Below, one piece after another: positions 55,004-63,330 of a DNA stretch of 64,000 nucleotides. The notes under the pieces were generated by a model, which was not told the DNA's origin, made no database searches, and saw only the letters and a program-made list of their open reading frames with translations. How positions within the stretch are numbered: position 1 is the first letter of the stretch; each line of letters begins with the position of its first letter. Where the stretch lies: assembly GCF_030296695.1 (NCBI RefSeq), contig NZ_AP027737.1, positions 1,612,001 to 1,676,000 of the forward strand, given 5' to 3'. Made by a program: the position numbers and the translations under genes. Source of the stretch: Agromyces mangrovi (GTDB taxonomy: Bacteria > Actinomycetota > Actinomycetes > Actinomycetales > Microbacteriaceae).

Positions 55004-55843
55004 GTGACCGACGCCGACCCGGGGAGCCGCTGCTACCGGCACCCCGATCGCGTGAGCTATGTGCTGTGCCAGCGCTGCGGGCGAACCATCTGCGGTGAGT
55101 GCCAGACGCAGGGCGCGGTCGGGGTGACCTGTCCCGAGTGCATGCGGGACCAGCGTCAGCAGGCGCCCCGGGTGCGTTCGCGGGTGCTCAAGCGCGCCAG
55201 CTCGGGCGCGCCGGTGGTGACGTATACCCTCATCGGCATCACGGTCGCGGTGTTCGTGCTGCAGCTCATCCCGGGGCTGGGCATCACGAATCGGCTGTAC
55301 TTCACGCCGCTCGCGATGAGCGAGATCGCGTTCGAGCCGTGGCGCATGATCACGACCATGTTCGTGCACTCGACCGGCCTGATCTTCCACGTGCTGCTGA
55401 ACATGTACACGCTGTGGATCTTCGGCCAGTTGCTCGAGGGACTGCTCGGCCGCGGGCGCTTCCTCGCGCTCTACTTCATCTCGGGGTTCGCGGGTTCGGT
55501 CGGCGTGATCTGGCTGTCGAATCCGAACACGGCCGTCGTCGGGGCATCCGGCGCCATCTTCGGCCTGATGGGCGCGTTCCTCGTCATCCAGCGACGGCTC
55601 GGCGGGCAGGCCACGCAGCTGCTGATCCTGGTCGGCATCAACCTCGTGATCGGGTTCGTTCCCGGGTTCAACATCGCCTGGCAGGCGCACCTCGGCGGAC
55701 TCGTCGGCGGCGCGCTGGTCGGCCTGATCTTCGTGGAGACGCGCGAACGCTCGCGGCGCGGCCTGCAGATCGGCTTGCTGGTCGCACTGTCGGCGCTGCT
55801 CGTACTGCTCAGCCTGCGGTACTTCTTCTTCCCGCTGATCTGA
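55004..55843 (+). CDS. Rhomboid family intramembrane serine protease with N-terminal zinc finger
   Basis: The 279-residue protein has an N-terminal Cys/His zinc finger (CYRHPDR, CQRCGRTICGEC, CPEC; residues 10-46) and a six-helix rhomboid domain with HVLLNMYTLW, the catalytic Ser in GASGAIFG and the catalytic His in WQAHLGG. It cleaves helices within the membrane. GTG at 55004 is the start, 6 bp after ppiA. The zinc finger domain is a B-box-like arrangement common in actinobacterial rhomboids. The substrate is unknown. Confidence 0.94.
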   Translation: MTDADPGSRCYRHPDRVSYVLCQRCGRTICGECQTQGAVGVTCPECMRDQRQQAPRVRSRVLKRASSGAPVVTYTLIGITVAVFVLQLIPGLGITNRLYFTPLAMSEIAFEPWRMITTMFVHSTGLIFHVLLNMYTLWIFGQLLEGLLGRGRFLALYFISGFAGSVGVIWLSNPNTAVVGASGAIFGLMGAFLVIQRRLGGQATQLLILVGINLVIGFVPGFNIAWQAHLGGLVGGALVGLIFVETRERSRRGLQIGLLVALSALLVLLSLRYFFFPLI

Positions 55844-55867
55844 GCTTCAGACCATCCGGCCCGAGAG

Positions 55868-55888
55868 TTATCCACAGGGTTCTCCACA
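55868..55888 (+). promoter_or_regulatory. DnaA-box pair between rhomboid gene and crgA
   Basis: A perfect TTATCCACA (55868-55876) is followed after 3 nt by TTCTCCACA (55880-55888). They lie 14 kb right of oriC in a non-coding gap. Confidence 0.6.
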
Positions 55889-55952
55889 TCTGGGGAGAGT
55901 TACAGGGGTGTAATTGTCGCCCTTAAGGGGGACGCGGCCGAGTCGACCGCAC

Positions 55953-55991
55953 AAGAGCGGGGCGGATGCCCGTCGCATCCGCCCCGCTCTT
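55953..55991. terminator. Bidirectional hairpin terminator
   Basis: A 17-nt arm from AAGAGCGGGGCGG (55953-55969) pairs perfectly with the 17-nt arm ending CCGCCCCGCTCTT (55975-55991) around a 5-nt loop. It sits between the convergent rhomboid and crgA genes. Confidence 0.92.
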
Positions 55992-56012
55992 CGAGTTCGT
56001 GTCTCGCGGCCG

Positions 56013-56252
56013 CTATCGCCAGCGCGTCGTCATGAGGAAGCCGATGAACGCGATGCCGAACCCGACGAGGATGTTCCACGAGCCGAGGTCGGGCACCGGC
56101 CACTGACCCTGGCTCACGTAGAAGACGATGATCCACGCGAGGCCGACGAGCATGAAGCCGAACATGACCGGCTTGAACCACACCGGGTTCGGGGTCTCGT
56201 CGGAGTTGGTCTGCTCGACGCGCTCGGGCTTCGAGGAGTTCGCACGTGCCAT
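56013..56252 (-). CDS. crgA: Cell division protein CrgA
   Basis: The 79-residue protein has a charged N-terminus (KPERVEQTNSDETPNPVWFKP), and two membrane helices (VMFGFMLVGLAWIIVFYV and NILVGFGIAFIGFLM) with the NP-W-KP motif and WNILVGFG typical of CrgA. CrgA coordinates FtsZ-ring and peptidoglycan proteins at division sites in actinobacteria. The gene is divergent from trpG; order matches Rv0011-Rv0013. Confidence 0.94.
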   Translation of the reverse strand: MARANSSKPERVEQTNSDETPNPVWFKPVMFGFMLVGLAWIIVFYVSQGQWPVPDLGSWNILVGFGIAFIGFLMTTRWR

Positions 56253-56312
56253 GCGCCCGATTCTACCGTGCACGCGCGTTCGGCCGGAATCGATTGGGGG
56301 TAGGGTGATCCG

Positions 56313-56951
56313 GTGACGCGAGTGCTGGTGATCGACAACTACGACAGCTTCGTCTACACGCTGAACGGCTACCTGCAGGAGCTCGGCGCGGAGACGGTCG
56401 TGGTGCGCAACGACGACATCCCCGTGGCGGACCTCGCCGCGCGCATGGGCGAGTTCGACGCCGTGCTGGTGTCGCCCGGTCCGGGCAAGCCCGCCGATGC
56501 CGGCGTCTCCATCCCGGCGGTCGAGGTGGCGCTCGGCACGGGCCAGCCGCTGCTCGGCGTCTGCCTCGGGCACCAGGCCATCGCCGAGGCGTTCGGCGGC
56601 GTGGTCACGAACGCCGAAGAGCTGATGCACGGCAAGACCTCGTCGATCGTGCACGACGACAGCCCGTTCTACGACGGCGTGCCGCAGCGGTTCACCGCGA
56701 CGCGCTACCACTCGCTCGCCGTGGTCGACGGCACGATCCCCGACGACCTGGTCGTCACCTCGCGCACCGAGGGCGGCGTGATCATGGGACTCCGCCACGC
56801 GAGCGCCCCGATCTTCGGCGTGCAGTTCCACCCCGAGTCGGTGCTCACCGAGGGCGGCTACCGCATGCTCGGCAACTGGCTCGAGTCGGTCGGCCTCGTG
56901 GGCGCGGCCGAGCGCGCGGTGGGCATGAGTCCGCACATGAAGTCGGCCTGA
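56313..56951 (+). CDS. trpG: Aminodeoxychorismate/anthranilate synthase glutamine amidotransferase subunit
   Basis: The 212-residue class I glutamine amidotransferase has the nucleophile Cys in LLGVCLGHQAI and the catalytic His/Glu in FHPESVLTEGG. It feeds ammonia to anthranilate or 4-amino-4-deoxychorismate synthase; the partner is not in the window. GTG 56313 is 6 nt after TAGGGT (56301-56306), so the mRNA is leaderless. The gene stands alone between crgA and the pknB operon, as Rv0013 does in M. tuberculosis. trpG or pabA function cannot be told apart by sequence. Confidence 0.93.
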   Translation: MTRVLVIDNYDSFVYTLNGYLQELGAETVVVRNDDIPVADLAARMGEFDAVLVSPGPGKPADAGVSIPAVEVALGTGQPLLGVCLGHQAIAEAFGGVVTNAEELMHGKTSSIVHDDSPFYDGVPQRFTATRYHSLAVVDGTIPDDLVVTSRTEGGVIMGLRHASAPIFGVQFHPESVLTEGGYRMLGNWLESVGLVGAAERAVGMSPHMKSA

Positions 56952-56974
56952 GCCGGGCGCACGTCGCGTGACGG

Positions 56975-57002
56975 CGAGCGGATGCCCCGGGGCATCCGCT
57001 CG
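56975..57002. terminator. 28-bp perfect palindrome, bidirectional terminator
   Basis: CGAGCGGATGCCCC (56975-56988) is followed at once by its reverse complement (56989-57002). It lies between the convergent trpG and pknB operons. Its GGATGC core is the over-represented genome word noted in the findings. Confidence 0.85.
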
Positions 57003-57007
57003 ATCGA

Positions 57008-58755
57008 TCAGCCGTCGTCGCCGTCGTTCCCGTTGCCGCCGCCGTCGTTCGACGCGCCCGCGCAGTAGCGGAGCGTGACGTCGGACTTCTGCGGCACGTC
57101 CCCCGGGGCAGCGACTGCTGCACCACGGGGTCGTTCGGCTGGGCCGGGCACGAGCTGTCGGGCTGCGGCACCGGGTTCAGCTGGAGCGTGCTGCCGCGCA
57201 GCAACGAGCTCGCGGTCGACAGCGGCTGGCCCGTGAGGTCGGGGAGCGTGACGAGCCCGCTCGAGACGCGGAAGTTGACCGTCGAGCCCACCGTGACCGA
57301 GCTGCCGCCCGCCGGGTCGGTCGCGAGCACGATGTCTGCCGCGACGGTGGGGGAGTTCTCTCGCGTCTCGCTCCCGGCGGTGAGGCCGCGGCTCTCGAGC
57401 GACTCCTTCGCCTGGTCGAGCGACTGGTTGCGCAGGTCGGGCACGTCGACCACCTCGCGGCCGGTCGACACGTAGACGCGCACGACCACCTGTCCGGGCT
57501 CGACGATGGTGCCGGCTGCGGGATCGGAGCGGATGACCTGGCCCTCGGGGACGGCGTCGCTGGTCTCGGTGAGTTGCGTCGCCTGCAGGTCGAGGTCCTG
57601 CAGCACGCCCGTCGCCTCCTCGTACGACATGCCCTGGAGTGCGGGGATCTCTCGCGCGCTCGAGGGGATGTCGTCGGTGGGAGTCAGGTTGAACGCCCAG
57701 TACATGACCGCGAGCACGGTGACGACGACGGCCACGACGCCGGCCCAGATCCACAGTGCCGGCGGGCGGCGCTGGGTGCGGTCCATCGTCTCGTCCTCGG
57801 TGAGCTGGCGGAGGGCCAGTTCCGAGCTGGAGAGCGAGGTCGAAGGTGCACCGAACAGCAGCTCGGTCTCGTCGGGCTGGCGATGCACCGGCACGCGGCC
57901 GGACGCGGCCACGTCGACATCGGAGCGGAAGTCGGCAGCGGTCTGGTACCGCTGCGTGCGATCCTTGCCGAGTGCGTGCAGCACGACCGTGTCGAACGCC
58001 GGGGAGACCCGCGGGTTGATGACGCTCGGCTTGACCGGCCGCTCGCTGACGTGCTGGTACGCGACCGCCACCGGAGTCTCGCCGCGGAACGGCGGACGAC
58101 CCGTGAGCATCTCGAACAGCACCACGCCCGTCGAGTAGAGGTCGGTGCGGGCATCCACCGTCTCGCCCTTCGCCTGCTCGGGCGAGAAGTACGAGGCGGT
58201 GCCGAGGATGGCGGTGGTCTGGGCCACCGTCGTCGAGGAGTCGGAGATCGCCCGGGCGATGCCGAAGTCCATCACCTTCACCTGGCCGGCGGAGGTGATC
58301 ATGATGTTGCCGGGCTTGATGTCGCGGTGCACGACGCCCGCGCGGTGCGAGTACTCGAGCGCCGTGAGCACTCCGTCGATGATGCGCGCGGCCTCGGTCG
58401 GCTCGAGCGGACCCTCGCGGATGATGTCGCGCAGCAGGCGGCCCTCGACCCGCTCCATCACGATGAACGGCAGCTGCACCTCGTGGCCGGAGCCGTCGAG
58501 CACGGTCTCCTCGCCGGCGTCGAAGACGCGCACGATGGTCGGGTGGGCCATGCGCGCAGCCGACTGCGCCTCCTGCCGGAAGCGGGTGCGGAACGCCGGA
58601 TCGGTGGCGAGCGACGACTTCAGCAGCTTGATGGCGACGCTGCGGCCCAGGCGGGTGTCGGTACCGGCGTGCACGTCGGACATGCCGCCGCGACCGATGA
58701 GTTCGCCGACGCGGTAGCGACCGGCCAGGAGCCGGCCGTTATCGGTCACGTGCAC
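57008..58755 (-). CDS. pknB: Serine/threonine protein kinase PknB with PASTA domains (apparent frameshift)
   Basis: The N-terminal kinase domain has K43 in VAIKLLK, HRDIKPGN (D145) and DFGIA. A membrane helix (ALWIWAGVVAVVVTVLAVMYWAF) is followed by at least three PASTA repeats that sense muropeptides or lipid II outside the cell. The C-terminal end breaks in a C/G run at 57100-57108; one extra base gives QQSLPPGDVPQKSDVTLRYCAG and an end at 57008. It controls peptidoglycan synthesis and division and is probably dephosphorylated by PstP in the same operon. It is the last gene, 21 bp after pknA. Confidence 0.95.
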
Positions 58756-58776
58756 TCGTCTCTCCTCCGCGTCCGA

Positions 58777-60474
58777 TCAGGGGGCGGGCGTCGAGGTCGC
58801 GGCCTGCACCGTCACCTGCGCGGGCGGCGAGAACGGCGAGTCGAGCGGACCGCAGAAGTACCGGTACGTGACCTCGAAGTCGCTGGTGCCGGCCCGAACC
58901 GTGGCCGACGTGGTGCTCGCACCGACGACCGCGTTGTTCGGGATCGAGGCGTCGCCCGTGACCGCCACCTCGTAGCCGGTCAGCGTCTGGCCGGCGGGGC
59001 AGTTCTGCCCGGGCCAGCTGACCTGCACGTCCGTGTTCGGCGCGGTGGTGGCCGGGTTCACCGTCGGCGCGGACGACGGTGCCGACGGCGCGACCGGGTC
59101 GGCGTAGTAGGTGATCGTGATCTGCGCACCCTGCTCGACGGGACCGGTGGGGTTCACCGCGTAGACGGTGCCCGCGTCGGCCGGGTCGGTCGCCGCGTTG
59201 CCCTCGACCGCGTTGACCGACATGCCGAGTGCCTCGAGGCCCGCGCGGGCGTTGTCGACCGACAGGCCGAGGTAGTCGTCCTGGTTGATCTGCACCGTGG
59301 AGTCGGTGGGCGTCGGCGTGGGGGTGTCGGTGGTCGGCGGCGGCGAGCTCGGCGGTGCGCTGGTCGACGTGCTGGGCGGCGCCTGCGCCGAGCCGTTGTT
59401 CAGGGCGAGCGCGATGATCGTGCCGATGAGCACGATCGCGAGGATCGCGATGAGCACGATCAGCGGCCACGTCCACGGGCTGCGCTTCTTCTCCTCCTCG
59501 ACCGGTTCCTCCTCGCCGTCGGTCGGCGTGCCGCCCGAGGCCATGAGCACGGTCGTCGCGGCGGTGTCGCCGCTGCGCGGCATCATCATCGTGGCTGCTG
59601 CGGCGGCGCCGGCGGCACCGAGGATGGCGGGCACCGACGCGGCGGCGCCCTGCACGTCGCCGCGACGCAGTGCGGTCGCTGCGCGCGAGAGGTGGGCGGC
59701 CGACTGTGGGCGGTCGGCCGGGTTCTTCGCGATGCATGCGTAGACGAGGTTGCGGACCGGCTCGGAGACCGTCGCGGGCAGGTCCGGCGGCGTCTCGTTG
59801 ATCTGCGCCATGGCGATGGCCACCTGCGACTCGCCCGTGAACGGGCGGCGGCCGGCGAGGGCCTCGTAGGCGACGATGCCGAGCGAGTAGATGTCGGTGG
59901 TGGGCGACGCCGGGTGACCGGAGGCCTGCTCGGGCGAGAGGTACTGCACCGTGCCCATGACCTGGCCGGTCGCGGTGAGCGGCACCTGGTCGGCGATGCG
60001 GGCGATGCCGAAGTCGGTGATCTTGACGCGCCCGTCGGGCGTGATGAGGAGGTTGCCGGGCTTGATGTCGCGGTGCACGAGGCCGGCGGCGTGCGCAGCG
60101 TGCAGTGCCGATGCGGTCTGCGCGACGATGTCGAGCACCTTGTCGGTGGAGAGGACGTGCTCGCGCTCGAGAATCGTGGACAGCGCCTCGCCGGGCACGA
60201 GCTCCATCACGAGGAAGGCGCTGCCCTCCTCCTCGCCGTAGTCGAAGACGTTCGCGATGCCCTCGTGGTTGACGAGCGCCGCGTGCCGCGCCTCCGCGCG
60301 GAACCGCTCGAGGAATCCGGGATCGCCGAGGTACTCGTCCTTCAGGATCTTGATCGCGACCTGACGGCCGATCACGAGGTCGGTCGCCTGCCAGACCTCG
60401 CCCATGCCGCCGATGGCGATCCTGGACTGGAGTTCGTAGCGCCCACCAAAGGTGAGCCCAGCGCTCGGTCTCAT
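58777..60474 (-). CDS. pknA: Serine/threonine protein kinase PknA-like
   Basis: The 565-residue protein has a kinase domain with K42 in VAIKILK, HRDIKPGN (D136) and DFGIARIAD. It is followed by an acidic linker (GGTPTDGEEEPVEEEKKRS), a membrane helix (WTWPLIVLIAILAIVLIGTIIAL), and one PASTA-like repeat (LGLSVDNARAGLEALGMSVN) plus a Pro/Ser/Thr linker and a beta-rich end. It lies between pbpA (4-bp overlap) and pknB. It is larger than mycobacterial PknA because of the external part, which makes the PknA/PknB assignment by position. Confidence 0.92.
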   Translation of the reverse strand: MRPSAGLTFGGRYELQSRIAIGGMGEVWQATDLVIGRQVAIKILKDEYLGDPGFLERFRAEARHAALVNHEGIANVFDYGEEEGSAFLVMELVPGEALSTILEREHVLSTDKVLDIVAQTASALHAAHAAGLVHRDIKPGNLLITPDGRVKITDFGIARIADQVPLTATGQVMGTVQYLSPEQASGHPASPTTDIYSLGIVAYEALAGRRPFTGESQVAIAMAQINETPPDLPATVSEPVRNLVYACIAKNPADRPQSAAHLSRAATALRRGDVQGAAASVPAILGAAGAAAAATMMMPRSGDTAATTVLMASGGTPTDGEEEPVEEEKKRSPWTWPLIVLIAILAIVLIGTIIALALNNGSAQAPPSTSTSAPPSSPPPTTDTPTPTPTDSTVQINQDDYLGLSVDNARAGLEALGMSVNAVEGNAATDPADAGTVYAVNPTGPVEQGAQITITYYADPVAPSAPSSAPTVNPATTAPNTDVQVSWPGQNCPAGQTLTGYEVAVTGDASIPNNAVVGASTTSATVRAGTSDFEVTYRYFCGPLDSPFSPPAQVTVQAATSTPAP

Positions 60475-61925
60475 TCGTTCAGCACCGCCTCTAGTACCTG
60501 CTTCGCGATGGGTGCGGCGATGAGGTTGCCGTACCCACTCTGTCCCAATCCCCCTCCGTCTTCTACCAGCACCGTGATCGCATACTGAGGGTTGTCAGCA
60601 GGGGCGAATCCGGTGAACCAGAGGGTGTACGGGTCGTCCGTGCCGTTCTGGGCTGTGCCCGTCTTCCCCGCCACGCTGACGCCGTCTATTCTTGCATTAC
60701 TCGCCGCGCCGCTCTCGACGCCGGAGATCATGATGTCAGTAAGTTGGCGCGCGGTCTGCTGGCTGACCGCACGGCCGAGTTCCATCCGCTCGAACGACTC
60801 GAGCGGGCTCAGGTCGGGCGCGATGACCGCGTCGACGACGTTCGGCCGCATCACGATGCCGCCGTTCGCGATGCCCGCCGAGACCATGGCCATCTGCAGC
60901 GGCGTCGCACGCACCTCGTACTGGCCGAATGCGCTGAGCGCGGTCTGCGCGTCGTCGAGGCCGCGCGGGTAGACGCTCGCCTCCGACTCCATCGGGATGG
61001 CGTGGGTCACGTTGAACCCGAACTTCTCGGCCTGCTCGCGGATGGCGGTGTCGCCCAGCTCGATGCCGAGCTCCGCGAACGGGATGTTGCAGGAGAGCCG
61101 GATGGCGTCGGCGATCGTGACCTCGTCGCCGCCGCCGCAACGGCCGCCGCCGGCGTTGGTGACGACCGACGTCGACCCCGGCAGCGTGAACGATCCCGGG
61201 TTCGGAAGAGTGGACTCGGGCGTATACTCGCCCGACTCGAAGGCGGCCGCCGCGACCACCAGCTTGAAGACCGAGCCCGGCGGGTTCATGTCGCCGCCGA
61301 TCGCGCGGTTGAACAGCGGGTCCTGCGGGTCGGCGAGCAGCGCGTCGAAGGTCTGCTGCACCTCCGCGCCGTTGTGCACGACCATCGAGTTCGGGTCGAA
61401 CGACGGCTTCGAGACCATCGCGATGATCTTGCCGGTCGCGGGCTCGGTGACGATGACCGCGCCCTGCAGGTCGCCGAGCGCATCCCACGCGGCCTGCTGG
61501 GCGACCGGGTCGATCGTGACGTCGACGGATGCCCCCTGCGGGTCCTGCCCCGTGATCAGGCGGTTCACCGAGTCGAAGAACTGCGAGCTCGACTGCCCGC
61601 TCAGGAACTCGTTCATCGCGCGTTCGATGCCGGTGGCCTCGCCGTTGACCGGGATGTAGCCCGTCACCGGCGCGTAGAGCGGGCCCTCGGTGTAGACGCG
61701 CTGGAACTTGTAGTTGTCGCCCGACGGCTCCGAGTAGGCGATCGGCGCGCCGTCGACGAGGATCGGCCCGCGCTCGACCGAGTACGACTCGTACAGCGTG
61801 CGGGAGTTGCGCGGATCGGCGTTCAACGCGTCGGCCGCGAAGTACTGGATCACGGTCGTGGACACGAGCAGCGTGCCGACCATGAGCAGGGTCAGGATCG
61901 AGACCCGCTTGAGTTCCCGGTTCAT
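60471..61925 (-). CDS. pbpA: Penicillin-binding protein 2 (transpeptidase), PbpA
   Basis: The 484-residue protein has an N-terminal membrane anchor (VSILTLLMVGTLLVSTTVIQ) and a transpeptidase domain with SxxK PPGSVFK, SxN SCN and KTG VAGKTGTAQ motifs. It builds cell-wall crosslinks with RodA. Both ends overlap neighbours by ATGA (rodA upstream, pknA downstream), so it is translated in step with them. No frame break is found. Confidence 0.95.
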   Translation of the reverse strand: MNRELKRVSILTLLMVGTLLVSTTVIQYFAADALNADPRNSRTLYESYSVERGPILVDGAPIAYSEPSGDNYKFQRVYTEGPLYAPVTGYIPVNGEATGIERAMNEFLSGQSSSQFFDSVNRLITGQDPQGASVDVTIDPVAQQAAWDALGDLQGAVIVTEPATGKIIAMVSKPSFDPNSMVVHNGAEVQQTFDALLADPQDPLFNRAIGGDMNPPGSVFKLVVAAAAFESGEYTPESTLPNPGSFTLPGSTSVVTNAGGGRCGGGDEVTIADAIRLSCNIPFAELGIELGDTAIREQAEKFGFNVTHAIPMESEASVYPRGLDDAQTALSAFGQYEVRATPLQMAMVSAGIANGGIVMRPNVVDAVIAPDLSPLESFERMELGRAVSQQTARQLTDIMISGVESGAASNARIDGVSVAGKTGTAQNGTDDPYTLWFTGFAPADNPQYAITVLVEDGGGLGQSGYGNLIAAPIAKQVLEAVLNE

Positions 61926-63330
61926 CCGTCGATCACCAGCCTCGGATGGTTGCGCACCGTGTCGGAGAGCCGCAGCAGCAGCGCGACGATGATCCAGTTC
62001 GCCACGAGCGACGAACCGCCGGCCGCGAGGAACGGCGTGGTCAGGCCGGTGAGCGGGATCACCCGCGTCACGCCGCCGACCACGATGAAGACCTGGAGGG
62101 CGACGACGAACGCGAGGCCGACGCCGAGCAGCTTGCCGAAGTCGTCCTGCCCGGCGAAGCCGATGCGGAAGCCGCGCGCGACGAGCAGCGCGTACAGCAT
62201 GAAGATGGCGAACAGGCCCGCGAGCCCCAGCTCCTCGCCGAGGCTGGCGATGATGTAGTCGCTCTGCGGCACGGGCGTGATGTCGGGCCGGCCCTGGCCG
62301 AGCCCGGTGCCGATGAGGCCGCCGTTGGCCAGCCCGAACAGGCCCTGCACGAGCTGGAAGCTGCCGCCGACCGAGTCGTAGATGTCCTGGTCGAACGCGT
62401 TCAGCCAGTTGTCGAAGCGCGCGTTGACGTAGCCGAGCGTCTGGCTCGCCACGATCGCGCCGGCGAAGAACAGGCCGAGGCCGAGGAGCACCCAGGACAG
62501 GCGGCTGGTGGCGACGTAGAGCATCACGAGGAAGAGGCCGAAGTACAGCAGTGCGGTACCGAGGTCGCGCTGGAAGACGATGACCGACATCGACAGCGCC
62601 CAGACCACGAGCAGCGGCCCGAGGTCGCGGGCGCGCGGGAACCGCATGCCGAGGAACTTCGTGCCCACCATCGAGAGGCTGTCGCGGTTGCGCACCAGGT
62701 ACCCGGCGAAGAACACGGCCAGCGCGATCTTCGCGATCTCACCGGGCTGGAAGGTCGCGATGTCGCCGATGCCGATCCACACGCGGGCGCCGTTGATCTC
62801 GCGGCCGAGGCCGGGCACCAGCGGCAGCAGCAGGAGCAGCACCGCCACGAGGCCCGAGAGGTAGGTGTACTTGAACAGCACGCGGTGGTTGCGCACGATC
62901 AGGATGACCGCGATCGCGGCGACGATCGCGATGGCCGACCACGCGATCTGGCGCACCGCGGCGCTGTCCCACCCCGCGTCGCCGAATGCGATGTCGATGC
63001 GGTAGATCTCGGCGATGCCGATGCCGTTGAGCACCGTGGCGATCGGCAGCAGGAAGGGGTCGGCGTCGCGCGCCACGAAGCGCATGGCCACGTGCAGGCC
63101 GATCACGAGCACCGAGAGTCCGACGCCGAGCAGGATGAGCTGCGTGTCGACCGCGCCCAGCGCGCCCAGCTGCACGAGCACGATCGCGCCCGCGTTGATG
63201 CCGCACGCGACCAGCAGCAGCGCGAGCTCGATGTTCCGCAGTTTCTGCGGGAGGTGGATGCGTCGCACGCCCGACGTCGGCGGGCCGCCGGTCGGGGGAC
63301 CGCTGCGGTGGTGCCTGCCCGGTTACTCAA
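61922..63330 (-). CDS. rodA: SEDS glycosyltransferase RodA/FtsW (apparent frameshift at 5' end)
   Basis: The protein of about 470 residues has ten or so hydrophobic helices and the SEDS signatures GREINGARVWIGIG and FQPGEIAKIALAVFFAG, plus SLGEELGLAG. It polymerises lipid II into glycan strands with PbpA as partner. The N-terminal ~28 residues (start TTG 63330, SNRAGTTAAVPPTGG) are in another frame, and one missing base in the G5 run 63294-63298 explains it. The start overlaps the pstP stop by 8 nt (TTGAGTAA). Confidence 0.92.
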
